Positions 35,621 to 44,841 of a stretch of DNA of 64,000 nucleotides are shown here, piece after piece. The notes beneath the pieces were generated by a model that was given only the letters and a program-made list of their open reading frames with translations, was not told the DNA's origin and ran no database searches. The DNA lies in assembly GCF_009720625.1 (NCBI RefSeq), contig NZ_CP046266.1, positions 2,613,501 through 2,677,500 on the forward strand, given 5' to 3'. Source of the DNA: Metabacillus sediminilitoris (GTDB lineage: Bacteria; Bacillota; Bacilli; Bacillales; Bacillaceae). Both the position numbers and the translations under genes were made by a program. Position 1 is the stretch's first letter. Each line of letters starts with the position of its first letter.

Positions 35621-36331
35621 TTGACAATCGATATTCCTTTTATATGGACGGCATTAAATGAAATTGTAAAGGCATTGCCTGTAACGATGATGCTCACACT
35701 TATTCCATTGCTAGCTGGTTTTTTCATAGGACTTATTGTCGCACTCATTCGTGTGTATGAAGTAAAAGGATTGACAGCACTTGCAAATGGATATGTCTCC
35801 TTTTTACGGGGGACGCCAATCATCATGCATATCATGCTTATTTACTTTGGATTACCGCTTTTAATTGATACTTTTGTACAAAATGTTGGACTTGAAAGTA
35901 GATCTCAGTTAATCCCGATCAGTGTTTTCGTCCTCATTGCCCTGTCTTTAAGTGCTGGTGCCTATTTATCAGAAGTCATTCGTTCTGGAATTACCAGCGT
36001 CTCAAAGGGTCAGGTGGAGGCAGCATACTCGGTTGGTATGAATACTTACCAAGTGATGACTCGGATTGTTTTGCCGCAGGCGCTAGCACAATCGATTCCA
36101 AACTTTACGAACATTTTTATCGGATTTTTGCATACTTCCTCGATTGCATTTATTGTTTCGCAAAAAGAGCTAACTGGTGCAGCAAATATTGTGGCTTCTA
36201 CAAACTTAAAATTTCTAGAAGCGTTTATTGCAGCGGGGATTATTTATTGGATATTGACGATTCTAATTGAAGGCTTGTCATTTCTAACGGAAAAAAAAGT
36301 GACAGCTTACACGAGAGGAGGAGTTCGATGA
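35621..36331 (+). CDS. tcyM: Cystine-type ABC importer permease TcyM
   Basis: A 236-residue permease with five membrane segments; EAA motif in [20 protein letters not shown], and the typical [16 protein letters not shown] segment near residue 60. The start is TTG at 35621 with AAAGGAGGG seven bases before it; the frame opens at 35603 inside that site. Its stop overlaps the ATG of tcyN by four bases (36328), showing coupled translation. Confidence 0.87.
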   Translation: MTIDIPFIWTALNEIVKALPVTMMLTLIPLLAGFFIGLIVALIRVYEVKGLTALANGYVSFLRGTPIIMHIMLIYFGLPLLIDTFVQNVGLESRSQLIPISVFVLIALSLSAGAYLSEVIRSGITSVSKGQVEAAYSVGMNTYQVMTRIVLPQALAQSIPNFTNIFIGFLHTSSIAFIVSQKELTGAANIVASTNLKFLEAFIAAGIIYWILTILIEGLSFLTEKKVTAYTRGGVR

Positions 36332-37098
36332 TTTATTTACAAGGTATAAAAAAGTCATTCAACCAACAGCAAGTATTAAAAGGGATTGACTTAACGATTA
36401 AAAAAGGAGAAGTTGTCTCAATTCTCGGTCCAAGTGGTTCAGGAAAAACAACACTCCTCAGATGCGTAAACTATTTGGAAAGACCTGATGTAGGTACTGT
36501 CCAGGTAGGTGAAGTTCAGGTTGCAGCAAATACGGCAAAGAAAAAGGAGATTATTTCTCTTCGAAAACAGTCGGCGATGGTGTTTCAGAACTATAACCTA
36601 TTTGCTCATAAAACAGCTCTTGAAAATGTCATGGAAGGATTAATTGTCGCAAAAAAAAGAAAGAAAGGAGAAGCACAAAAGCATAGTGAGAAAGTGCTTG
36701 AAAGAGTTGGGTTATTAGATAAGATTCATTACTTCCCAAGTCAATTATCTGGTGGACAACAGCAGCGTGTCGGTATTGCACGGGCATTAGCACTTAACCC
36801 AGAAGTGATTCTTTTTGACGAGCCGACCTCCGCACTTGACCCTGAATTAGTCGGTGAAGTACTCTCCGTTATTAAAGATATTGCCCAAGAAGGAATTACA
36901 ATGGTGATTGTTACTCATGAAATGAACTTTGCCCGTGAAGTATCTGACCACGTTATTTTTATGGATAACGGCGTCATTGTTGAAGAAGGCACACCATTTG
37001 AATTTTTCACTAATCCAAAAGAAGAACGGACACGGAAGTTTTTAAAGCGGATTTCAAGAGAGACAGAGGTCAACTGGTTACGGGAAAAGGCGAATTAA
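36328..37098 (+). CDS. tcyN: Cystine-type ABC importer ATPase TcyN
   Basis: A 256-residue ABC ATPase with Walker [11 protein letters not shown]-loop FQNYNLF, signature LSGGQQQR, Walker [13 protein letters not shown] and the H-loop His in VIVTHEM. It is the amino-acid-importer type and energises TcyL and TcyM. It overlaps tcyM by four bases. The importer is expected to bring cystine or S-modified cysteines into the cell for the monooxygenases encoded in the same operon. Confidence 0.92.
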   Translation: MIYLQGIKKSFNQQQVLKGIDLTIKKGEVVSILGPSGSGKTTLLRCVNYLERPDVGTVQVGEVQVAANTAKKKEIISLRKQSAMVFQNYNLFAHKTALENVMEGLIVAKKRKKGEAQKHSEKVLERVGLLDKIHYFPSQLSGGQQQRVGIARALALNPEVILFDEPTSALDPELVGEVLSVIKDIAQEGITMVIVTHEMNFAREVSDHVIFMDNGVIVEEGTPFEFFTNPKEERTRKFLKRISRETEVNWLREKAN

Positions 37099-37159
37099 GT
37101 TTGCGGTTTTTAAGAATGGTAGTAGGTTATTTGTTTTATAGAATAGGAGGTATATGAAA

Positions 37160-37699
37160 ATGTCATCTATCCTATTAATCGATGAACTTCAGGAACAAGA
37201 TAAAGAAACGGTACGTCAGTTATTAATAGATAGCTATAACCAGTATGGGGAACATTATCCAAATCCAGAAAGTTGGTTAGAGTATTTGGAAAATATTCGA
37301 TCATCCGTTGATAATCCGGAAATTGATCGCATTCTGGTCGCGAAAAGCGGACCATTTGTGCTTGGAACCCTTCAGTTATTTGAAACATCTGAAAAAGCAT
37401 ATGGAAAACCAGAACTTGAGATCTTTTCTCCGATTGTTAGATTGCTAGCTGTACATCCCGCTGCAAGGGGACATGGAGTAGCACGAGCATTATTGAAAGA
37501 AAGTCTTCAATATGCAAAAGCAAAGGGAGCCGATTACTTGTACTTGCATTCAGGTGAAATCATGCATAAGGCAATACGATTGTATGAATGGTTAGGTTTT
37601 AAGCGTGATACTTCGAAAGAATTCTTCAATAAAGATGTACTTGTAAAATGCTATCGTTTTGATTTATATGAGGAAGGTGGATTTCATGAATCTAACTGA
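37160..37699 (+). CDS. Second GNAT N-acetyltransferase of the sulfur operon
   Basis: About 179 residues with the GNAT core VRLLAVHPAARGHGVARALL (acetyl-CoA loop) and YLYLHSGEIMHKAIRLYEWLGFKRD. AGGAGG precedes tandem ATGs at 37154 and 37160; the second is at the better distance. It overlaps the M20 deacylase gene by 14 bases, a coupling that suggests acetylation and deacetylation of the same metabolite, as in the SnaA/SnaB and SndA scheme of B. subtilis. The substrate is inferred. Confidence 0.82.
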   Translation: MSSILLIDELQEQDKETVRQLLIDSYNQYGEHYPNPESWLEYLENIRSSVDNPEIDRILVAKSGPFVLGTLQLFETSEKAYGKPELEIFSPIVRLLAVHPAARGHGVARALLKESLQYAKAKGADYLYLHSGEIMHKAIRLYEWLGFKRDTSKEFFNKDVLVKCYRFDLYEEGGFHESN

Positions 37700-38852
37700 C
37701 CTAGAATCACGTTTACTATTCATTCGGCGTCATCTGCACCAATATCCAGAGCTTTCAAATGAAGAGTTTGAAACAACCAAATCGATTGCAACATGGCTTC
37801 GTGAGGAAGAGATTGATATCCGGCCGACTTCACTTGAAACGGGCGTGTTTGCTGAAATTAAGGGAGGAAAACCAGGTTCGACAATAGCACTCAGAGCAGA
37901 TATTGATGCATTGCCAATTGAGGAACAAACATGCTTGCCATTTTCTTCAAAAATAAAGGGGAAAATGCATGCATGCGGCCATGATTTTCATACTGCTGCG
38001 GTAATTGGTGCAGCTTATTTACTGAAGGAAGAACAAGAAAATTTACAGGGAAATATACGTATATTATTTCAGCCGGCAGAAGAATTTGGAGCAGGGGCAA
38101 AAAAAGTAATGGATGATGGTCAATTGGAGGATGTCGATGCAATAATTGGTTTGCATAATAAACCAGATTTACCAGTTGGGACGATTGGGTTAAAAAATGG
38201 TCCCTTAATGGCAGCTGTAGACAGATTTAAAGTGGTTATACGAGGAAAAGGTGCTCATGCCGCTTTGCCGCATAATGGTCATGACCCAATTGTTACTGCA
38301 GCCCAGCTTATCACAGGACTACAAACAATTGTCAGTAGAAATGTAAGCCCGTTAAAAAGCGCGATTGTTAGTGTGACGAAAATCGAGGGTGGTAATACAT
38401 GGAATGTTATCCCCGGCAGCGTAACAATTGAAGGTACAGTCCGTTCATTTAACCCTGAGATTAGGGAATTAATTAAAGAACGATTTTATGCTGTTACAAA
38501 GCATGTTACTGCAGCATTCGCACAGAAAGAGGATATTTACTGGTATCCAGGACCACCACAGCTTTCTAATCATTCTGTCATAACCGAAATAACTCGAAAC
38601 GCTGCTAAGAAACTGTCACTACGTGTCATTGATCCAGAACCTTCACCAGCAGGAGAAGATTTTGCGTATTATCTGAAAAAAGTTCCTGGTACTTTTGTTT
38701 TCTTTGGTACAAATGGAAAAGAAGACTGGCATCATCCATCTTTTACATTAGATGAAACAGCCATAATAAATGCTGCTTATTTTTTATATGAAAGTGCAAA
38801 GGAACTGCTTGAGCAGCAAAAGTTAATCAATTTAGTAAAAACGGAGTATTAA
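37686..38852 (+). CDS. M20 family N-acyl-L-amino acid amidohydrolase (SndA/YtnL type)
   Basis: About 388 residues. M20 metallopeptidase metal-site residues are visible: Cys-Gly-His-Asp in MHACGHDFHTAAV, Glu-Glu in FQPAEEFGAG, His in IIGLHNKPD and a C-terminal His in WHHPSF. The dimerisation/lid domain (about 175-290) is in place. ATG 37686 follows GAGGAAGGTGG; the frame extends upstream to 37659. As the last gene of the operon it would remove the acetyl group after C-S cleavage, releasing cysteine. General amidohydrolase activity (hippurate or IAA-amino acid type) remains possible. Confidence 0.87.
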   Translation: MNLTDLESRLLFIRRHLHQYPELSNEEFETTKSIATWLREEEIDIRPTSLETGVFAEIKGGKPGSTIALRADIDALPIEEQTCLPFSSKIKGKMHACGHDFHTAAVIGAAYLLKEEQENLQGNIRILFQPAEEFGAGAKKVMDDGQLEDVDAIIGLHNKPDLPVGTIGLKNGPLMAAVDRFKVVIRGKGAHAALPHNGHDPIVTAAQLITGLQTIVSRNVSPLKSAIVSVTKIEGGNTWNVIPGSVTIEGTVRSFNPEIRELIKERFYAVTKHVTAAFAQKEDIYWYPGPPQLSNHSVITEITRNAAKKLSLRVIDPEPSPAGEDFAYYLKKVPGTFVFFGTNGKEDWHHPSFTLDETAIINAAYFLYESAKELLEQQKLINLVKTEY

Positions 38853-39119
38853 TAGACATTAAATATCCCATATACCGTTATGCAGCAGCTTCTGAACTTT
38901 AGACAACTTCATCAAATTTAGCTTTATTGGCAGCTGCATTCAAATGGAAATACGAATTCTTCACCTGTACGAATGTTTCATCAGAGATAACACTGACTTA
39001 TTTAATAAGATAATAAGCTTTCGCTAGATTCATCCCTTCATACGTCCGATATTTCTGTCTTGAACACCCTTCAGCCTGCATATAATTCACTATCGATGAA
39101 AGAGGCAGGTGATCGGAAC
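38853..39119 (-). other. Intergenic region with a possible decayed minus-strand remnant
   Basis: Read on the minus strand, one frame gives QKYRTYEGMNLAKAYYLIK, a stop, then VISDETFVQVKNSYF. It is protein-like but broken, has no start and I do not recognise it. I see no hairpin terminator for the sulfur operon here. Confidence 0.2.
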
Positions 39120-40052
39120 ATGGAAGAAAATGAACGCAACAAAGCGATTCATTACTATCACATGAAAATTCAAGAAACAAATGATCCGTATTATTGGTAC
39201 TGTTTAGCCGATATACAGGCGAAAGCGGGATTCATAGGAGAAGCGATGAATACGATTGATAACGCTCTTTTGATGCCATATTCATACCCGTTAAAACGCG
39301 AATTACTGAATATGCAGGCAAACCTTCAGCACGGTTTATCAAGAAACCTGAGCCAAAACAGATCTTCTGTTGTTACAGAAAAGCACGGTGATGTTGATGG
39401 AGACGGTACGATTGACAAGGTCTTTTTAACGGCAGATAAGACACCTGACAGTCCGTTTTGGCAAAATATTACACTTGTCATCCGAAACGGCCGTACAAAT
39501 CAATATCATCAAATCGGGATGAAAAACAACGCCGGATACAACCCGACACTCTTTCTAGGTGATTTTACAGGCGATAAGGTCGAGGATATTTTGGTCGTTA
39601 TCGATAGCGGTGGAAGCGGCGGAATGATTTATGCATATGTCTTTTCTCAACTGAACGGCAGAATGAGACAGATTTTTGATTCTGATGTATTTAATGAACG
39701 TCAAACATATGATGTTACCTATGAGGATTACTACAGAGCAACAGTGATTAGTCATAGTCAAAATGAAAAATATATTCTTGATCTTACGTATAAAGGGAAG
39801 GAATATTTATCGGAAATTTATAACCCAAATGGTACATTGAAAGAACCGATCAAAGGGTGGGTAAATCCGCTTTCTGGGTTATATCCAATTGATTTTAACA
39901 GAGACGGAACGTATGAACTTGAAGCATATCAGCGCATCGCCGGAAGGTATAATGCGGATGGACTAGGGTTTATACAGACGGTGTTGAAATGGAACGGCAG
40001 GGGATTTGTGACAGAACGGCAGAATGTGGCGATTGTTGGCGGGGAAACTTGA
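39120..40052 (+). CDS. TPR-like/VCBS-repeat protein of unknown function
   Basis: About 310 residues. The N-terminal 60 residues look like a tetratricopeptide pair (YYHMKIQETNDPYYWYCLAD, GEAMNTIDNALLMPYSYP). The rest contains Asp-rich calcium-binding type loops, DVDGDGTIDKVF and DFNRDGTYELEA, plus GDFTGDKVEDILVVID, as in FG-GAP/VCBS repeat proteins. No signal peptide is evident. AGAGGCAGGTG precedes ATG 39120, while the frame opens at 39060. Similar proteins occur in Bacillus without known function. A strong terminator follows. Confidence 0.7.
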   Translation: MEENERNKAIHYYHMKIQETNDPYYWYCLADIQAKAGFIGEAMNTIDNALLMPYSYPLKRELLNMQANLQHGLSRNLSQNRSSVVTEKHGDVDGDGTIDKVFLTADKTPDSPFWQNITLVIRNGRTNQYHQIGMKNNAGYNPTLFLGDFTGDKVEDILVVIDSGGSGGMIYAYVFSQLNGRMRQIFDSDVFNERQTYDVTYEDYYRATVISHSQNEKYILDLTYKGKEYLSEIYNPNGTLKEPIKGWVNPLSGLYPIDFNRDGTYELEAYQRIAGRYNADGLGFIQTVLKWNGRGFVTERQNVAIVGGET

Positions 40053-40076
40053 GTAGAAGATAATAGTAGAAATAGA

Positions 40077-40114
40077 ATTTATTCACCCAATTTATATGAT
40101 TGGGTGAATTTTTT
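40077..40114 (+). terminator. Terminator after the VCBS-repeat gene
   Basis: Perfect 10-bp stem ATTCACCCAA (40081-40090) and TTGGGTGAAT (40100-40109) followed by T. Confidence 0.9.
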
Positions 40115-40472
40115 ATTGTCAAAAATAAGCTAACAAAATCTTGTAATGACTAACAAATACTCTTGAATTAGTATTTTGATCATTTGTCTAAAAATATTAC
40201 CCACAAACTAATAGAGAATATTTTGCTCTACTAACCTATTATTACAAGAGACCTTGCAACCAGTACCAAGAAATAGATTGTTTTCGACTTATGGTCTTTT
40301 CATAATGAAAAGCTTAACGCCTGTTGTCTGGGGCGAATCTTTTTGAAATTGTATATCGCCTATTCTTCATATGTAAAACAAGCTTTTTTAATGAATAAGC
40401 CTTTTTATTAGTATGTTACTTAATATTAGTTTACAATAGGGTTAAGTAACATGGATTAAGGAGAAGGATCAT
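40115..40472. other. Non-coding stretch with an inverted repeat before the recombinase gene
   Basis: No ORF is supported. Near the end GTTACTTA (40415-40422) and TAAGTAAC (40443-40450) form an 8-bp inverted repeat around a TACAAT-like -10 sequence, so it could be an operator for the recombinase gene. Otherwise the stretch is plain AT-rich DNA. Confidence 0.35.
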
Positions 40473-41036
40473 ATGGAATATGTAGAAGCACTAAGAGACA
40501 TCAAACAAATAAATTCCATAAAAAGATATTTAAAAAAACATTCAGCACGAGATTATCTTCTTTTTGTCTTTGGAATTAATACCGGATTAAAAATTACGGA
40601 AATGTTGGGTATTAAGGTTGAAGATGTTGTGGAAAATGAAGGCACGATAAGGAACTTTTTTTTCCTTCCCAACAAGGAAGGAAAAACGGAGGTAGTTTAC
40701 CTTAATCTTAAAATTAAAAGGGCGCTTCTGTATTATATCCAAGTAAGTCATTTAAAAAACGATGACTTCTTATTTAAATCAGCTAAAACTCAAAAACCGA
40801 TCACACGTCAGCAAGCATATCGTATCATTCATCACGCCGCAGAAACAGTTGGTATAAAGGAGAAAATAGGAACAAATTCCTTGCGTAAAACATTTGGATA
40901 TCATGCTTATAAACGCGGAGTTGCGATTTCTCTTCTTCAAAAACATTTTCATCATTCAACACCAGCTGAAACTCTTAAATATCTTGGTATTTCTAAAGAT
41001 GAAAGAATAAAAACAGAAATTGATGTGAATCTTTAA
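40473..41036 (+). CDS. Tyrosine recombinase-like protein, catalytic domain only, degenerate active site
   Basis: A 187-residue protein equal to the catalytic domain of phage-integrase-type recombinases (YoeC-like), without the N-terminal arm or core-binding domains. Box I reads NTGLKITEML, with Lys40 where the catalytic Arg is expected. Box II reads TNSLRKTFGYH, with Arg138 kept but Asn135 in place of the usual His. His161 and the nucleophile Tyr170 (LKYLGI) are present. AAGGAGAAGG precedes the ATG. Strand exchange activity is therefore doubtful; a regulatory or vestigial role is possible. No att-like duplication was seen nearby. Confidence 0.75.
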   Translation: MEYVEALRDIKQINSIKRYLKKHSARDYLLFVFGINTGLKITEMLGIKVEDVVENEGTIRNFFFLPNKEGKTEVVYLNLKIKRALLYYIQVSHLKNDDFLFKSAKTQKPITRQQAYRIIHHAAETVGIKEKIGTNSLRKTFGYHAYKRGVAISLLQKHFHHSTPAETLKYLGISKDERIKTEIDVNL

Positions 41037-41086
41037 TCCGGAATTACCTTAATCCATTAATTCATTTTTTAAGGAGGAATAGTAAA

Positions 41087-41575
41087 GTGAATATTCGAGA
41101 AAGTGAACTTCCAGGTATTGGGTACAAGTTCGAAATTATTACAAAAAATCAAGATAAGCTGGTTATTGTTATCCATGATGACGGTCGGAGAGAAATTTAT
41201 CATTTTGATACTGATGATCATGAAGAGGTGTTAAGCAGTGTCACATTTAATGATTCAGAATCTAGGCAAATTGCGGGTATATTAGGTGGTATGACCTATA
41301 AACCTAAGGCTTTAGAAACAGTAGACTTTGCCTTTGACGACATTATCATTGAATGGTATCAAGTTGAACCTAATGCACCCGCGGTAAATAAAACGATTGG
41401 CGAGATAGATATCAGAAATAACTTTGGAGTAAATATCATTGCCATAAAGAAAAAGAACACTCAAAAGTCACACAATCCGGGTCCGGACACAGTTATTGAA
41501 GCAGGAGATACGTTGGTTGTATCTGGAGGGAGACAGCAAATAAAAGAATTAATTAAAAAACTACTATCAACATAA
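41087..41575 (+). CDS. khtT: K+/H+ antiporter regulatory subunit KhtT
   Basis: A 162-residue protein with an N-terminal half (INDEPENDENT of a Rossmann fold) and a C-terminal RCK_C/TrkA-C domain (about 75-160: IIIEWYQVEPNAPAVNKTIGEIDIR, then ALVVSGG-like TLVVSGGRQQIKE). This matches B. subtilis KhtT (YhaT), which gates the KhtU antiporter in response to cytoplasmic signals such as c-di-AMP and pH. AAGGAGGAATAG precedes the GTG-like start at 41087. It lies 18 bases before khtU. The small khtS gene seen in B. subtilis is absent. Confidence 0.88.
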   Translation: MNIRESELPGIGYKFEIITKNQDKLVIVIHDDGRREIYHFDTDDHEEVLSSVTFNDSESRQIAGILGGMTYKPKALETVDFAFDDIIIEWYQVEPNAPAVNKTIGEIDIRNNFGVNIIAIKKKNTQKSHNPGPDTVIEAGDTLVVSGGRQQIKELIKKLLST

Positions 41576-41593
41576 AAGGGGTGGGGAAACTAG

Positions 41594-42814
41594 ATGGATC
41601 ATTTAGTATTTGAAGTAGGTACGGCACTTGTTCTTGTAGCAATTGGAGCTATTATTGCAAATAAGCTAAAATTTTCAATCATCCCATTTCTTATCATTCT
41701 TGGCATGATTGTTGGCCCACATGCACCAACGATTGGGATCTTCGATTTTACGTTTATCGAAAGTAATGAAATTATTCAATTTTTAGGTCGAATAGGTGTG
41801 CTCTTTTTACTTTTCTACCTGGGGCTTGAGTTTTCAGTTGGTAAATTGGCAAAATCGGGAAAAAACATCGTAGTCGGTGGTAGTGTTTATGTAGCAATCA
41901 ACTTTATCTTAGGTCTTCTATATGGTTTTATCTCAGGAATGCCTTGGATGGAAACGCTTATTATTGCTGGACTCCTCAGCGTATCCTCTAGTGCAATTGT
42001 AGCCAAAGTTCTAGTGGATTTAAAAAGAACAGCGAATCCGGAAACAGAGCTGATCCTTGGGATAATATTATTTGACGATATTTTCCTTGCTTTATTTTTA
42101 ACGACCATGTCGGGAGTATTACTCGCTAGTTCTACTTCTTTCCTCGGAATCTTCACATCGGTTCTTATCTCTGTTGGCTATATGTTCATGTTCTTTGTTA
42201 TCGCACGAAAAGGTGCTCCATTATTAAATAAATGGTTAAATATAAAATCAGATGAAATTTTTATCATTGTGATATTTGCTATCTTATTTTTTGTTGCAGG
42301 GTTTTCAGAAACACTTCATGTGGCAGAAGCGATTGGTGCCCTATTGCTAGGTTTGGTATTTTCAGAAACGGAGCATCGAGATCGTATTGAACATCTGGTC
42401 GTTCCCTTTAGGGACTTCTTTGGAGCAGTCTTCTTTTTCAGCTTTGGACTGAGTATTGATCCAGCAACATTGGCTGATGCAATTTGGCTGGCTTTAGGTG
42501 CAGCATTGCTTACGATTATAGGAAACTTTGTGGCAGGGATGATAGCAGGAAGAAAGGCGAATCTATCTCATAAAGCCTCAACAAGTATCGGGTTAACCAT
42601 TATGGCACGTGGGGAATTTTCGATTATTGTAGCGAATTTAGGAATTACGGCAGGGTTAAGTCCTATTTTAACACCTTTCACTGCTCTCTATGTTCTTATT
42701 TTGGCCATTGTGGGACCACTTATGGCAAAGGAAAGCAAGAACATTTATATGTTTTTAAACAAGTTTTTCAAATGGAGTAAAGATAAAGAAAAGAGAAAAA
42801 TAGAGGTGCCCTAA
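41594..42814 (+). CDS. khtU: K+/H+ antiporter KhtU (CPA2 family)
   Basis: A 406-residue CPA2-family antiporter with about twelve membrane segments. The ion-site helix includes ILGIILFDDIFLALFL with the paired acidic residues, and the segment LSVSSSAIVAKVLVDLKRT precedes it. Length equals that of B. subtilis KhtU. AAGGGGTGGGGA precedes the ATG. With KhtT it forms a K+ efflux system used in alkaline stress, methylglyoxal stress and K+ toxicity. A short terminator follows. Confidence 0.9.
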   Translation: MDHLVFEVGTALVLVAIGAIIANKLKFSIIPFLIILGMIVGPHAPTIGIFDFTFIESNEIIQFLGRIGVLFLLFYLGLEFSVGKLAKSGKNIVVGGSVYVAINFILGLLYGFISGMPWMETLIIAGLLSVSSSAIVAKVLVDLKRTANPETELILGIILFDDIFLALFLTTMSGVLLASSTSFLGIFTSVLISVGYMFMFFVIARKGAPLLNKWLNIKSDEIFIIVIFAILFFVAGFSETLHVAEAIGALLLGLVFSETEHRDRIEHLVVPFRDFFGAVFFFSFGLSIDPATLADAIWLALGAALLTIIGNFVAGMIAGRKANLSHKASTSIGLTIMARGEFSIIVANLGITAGLSPILTPFTALYVLILAIVGPLMAKESKNIYMFLNKFFKWSKDKEKRKIEVP

Positions 42815-42838
42815 AAATTAATGAAAAAATACACTAAG

Positions 42839-42862
42839 AGTCATCATTTGATGGCTTTTTTT
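42839..42862 (+). terminator. Terminator after khtU
   Basis: Eight-pair stem AGTCATCA (42839-42846) and TGATGGCT (42849-42856), one wobble pair, with a run of T after it. Confidence 0.65.
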
Positions 42863-43045
42863 ATTGAACAAAAGCTGAACATCTGTTTGTAGCAAGATAA
42901 TATTCATTTAGAGTCAGTGGAGATGTATCTCAATTAAAATAGGACAATACGAATATGATTTCTATCAACTATTAAAAATGAAAAAATATCAAGTATTACT
43001 ATTTTCTTGTCTGAATCGTATAATCAGAAATGGGAGATGAGACAA

Positions 43046-44206
43046 ATGAATAAAAAAGACATCGCTACTATACGAAAGCAATTTAAATTGGACAATCATA
43101 TGCTAAACATTCGGGAAATCTTTAATGTGTATGTAAAGAAAGAAACAGGTGAGATTTACCATCAGGTCAGTCAACCTTTTCAATTGTTAGAACAAGAAGC
43201 ACAAGAATTGTTTTTAGCAAACTTTAAAAAGGTTTTGACAGGTCATCTTGATGCCAAACTGTTTGAGCTGAAATTCATCCGTGATGTGGAAGACAGCACA
43301 CAAACCATCCTTTTCGAAGGATTACGAGCAGACTCAACGGAAGATTGGAATGAAAATATGCTCAAAATTGTCGAGAAAATGTTTGCTCATGCTGTTTATG
43401 AATTTGATACCGTAGTGACATTTATCCGCGGGGAATATCAAAAGGCGACGAGGAAACGAGATCCGGAATCCGAAGTTGGAGGGAATGATGAGGTTTATTC
43501 CAGCGAGTTTATCCTTTGCAGTCTTAATAAAACTGATCAGCCGAAAAAGGCCTTGCTGTTTGATTATATTGAGAAAGAATTTAAAGCAAATAACGCAGTT
43601 GATCCAATTATTAATTTGACTGCTCCGTTAACAGGTTTTATGTTTCCTGCTTTTAATGATAATTCCGCAGATGTGAATCATATTCTCTATTGCGGAGGAA
43701 AAGTGAATCAGCCAGATGTGTCATTTATAGAAGAAGTTCTCAACTGTGAAGAGATCATTACCGCCGTGGAAGATAAGGACAGCTTCGAACAAATCTTAAA
43801 AATTGTGATGGGAGACGAAGTGGACTCCGAGGTCATTTCAAATGTCTATGAGGAAATCGATAAGATTGTCCAAGAAAATGAAGAAGATGAAGAAAGCGAA
43901 TCTCCTATGCTGGATTCTCGGGACGTCGAACGAATCCTAGCGGTAAGCGGCGTTGAAAATGTAGATACCGCTAAAGTGGAACATGCTTTCAAAAGTGTCG
44001 TAGATGACGAAAAACATGAAATCAAAGCAAGCAATATCATACCTAAATCCATTAAAATAAATACGAAAGTGGCAGATCTAACCGTCAATCCAAAAGAGCT
44101 GAAAAATGTAAAATATATCACTTACAATGGAAAACGGTGCCTATTAGTTGAGATCGATGAAGATGTGGTTGTTGAAGGATTTCGCCTGGAAACAAAGACA
44201 CTCTAG
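43046..44206 (+). CDS. DUF4317 family protein
   Basis: About 386 residues. The opening MNKKDIATIRKQFKLDN, the repeated SEFILCSLNKTDQPKKALL region and the GFMFPAFNDNSADVNHILYC segment are the hallmarks of DUF4317, a Firmicute family of unknown function. The C-terminal part is acidic (DEVDSEVISNVYEEID, then a Glu-rich stretch near residue 285). ATG 43046 follows GGGAGATGAG; the frame opens at 43007. No membrane segment or signal peptide is present. It is monocistronic with a strong terminator. Confidence 0.85.
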   Translation: MNKKDIATIRKQFKLDNHMLNIREIFNVYVKKETGEIYHQVSQPFQLLEQEAQELFLANFKKVLTGHLDAKLFELKFIRDVEDSTQTILFEGLRADSTEDWNENMLKIVEKMFAHAVYEFDTVVTFIRGEYQKATRKRDPESEVGGNDEVYSSEFILCSLNKTDQPKKALLFDYIEKEFKANNAVDPIINLTAPLTGFMFPAFNDNSADVNHILYCGGKVNQPDVSFIEEVLNCEEIITAVEDKDSFEQILKIVMGDEVDSEVISNVYEEIDKIVQENEEDEESESPMLDSRDVERILAVSGVENVDTAKVEHAFKSVVDDEKHEIKASNIIPKSIKINTKVADLTVNPKELKNVKYITYNGKRCLLVEIDEDVVVEGFRLETKTL

Positions 44207-44253
44207 ACGTATTGAGGCAGATTCCTTGATACTTACAATCTATAAATAAATTC

Positions 44254-44292
44254 AAGTTGGATCTCTGCAAATGGTAGATCCAACTTTTTTTT
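44254..44292 (+). terminator. Terminator after the DUF4317 gene
   Basis: Perfect 11-bp stem AAGTTGGATCT (44254-44264) and AGATCCAACTT (44276-44286) with eight T. Confidence 0.9.
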
Positions 44293-44523
44293 GATTAGTA
44301 CAAAGTGATAAATATGAGTTGTAGTTTGTAAATCAAGATTGTTGGCTTTATCACCTGCTATATTTAGCAAGGCTACTAATTCCTCTTCCTTGTCTTTATG
44401 TATCTTGAATGATTGCCTTTTCCTTCTATTTTAAAGATGATATTCACTATATTAATTGAACAGCAACTAAGAAATACATAGAATAAGGCTTTCGCAAGGG
44501 GGGGGATTTCTCATCTAGCCCCA

Positions 44524-44839
44524 ATGAAGGCTCAAACGCTCAAAGAAAGAGTAAGAAAAGTCCTTCATAGCTCCGATGAAGACCAAAACGCTCAAAGAAA
44601 GAGCAAAAAAGTCCTTCATAGCTGCGATGAAGACCAAAACGCTCAAAGAAAAAGCAAGAAAAGTCCTTCATAGCTGCGATGAAGACCAAAACGCTCAAAG
44701 AAAAAGCAAGAAAAGTCCTTCATAGCTGCGATGAAGACCAAAACGCTCAAAGAAAGAACAAGAAAAGTCCCTCATAGCACCGATGAAGACCAAAACGCTC
44801 AAAGAAAGAGCAAAAAAAGTCTCTCATAGCTCTAATGAA
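44524..44839 (+). repeat. Tandem array of six ~52-bp units with nested palindromes
   Basis: Units begin with ATGAAG at 44524, 44576, 44627, 44679, 44731 and 44783, and a partial unit starts at 44835. Each runs ATGAAGACCAAAACGCTC, AAAG-rich spacer, GAGC or AAGC, then AGTCCTTCATAGC. The ends ATGAAG and CTTCAT pair with each other, and in several units GCTC pairs with GAGC inside. Unit sequences differ at only a few positions. There are no unique spacers, so it is not a CRISPR array. No ORF runs through it. The sequence 44293-44523 before it contains nothing I can identify. Confidence 0.85.
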
Positions 44840-44841
44840 TT

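Noticed and set aside
44524..44839. Regularly spaced repeats that could be taken for a CRISPR array
   Set aside because: The whole 52-bp period is repeated with few changes; there are no unique spacers, no leader and no cas genes.
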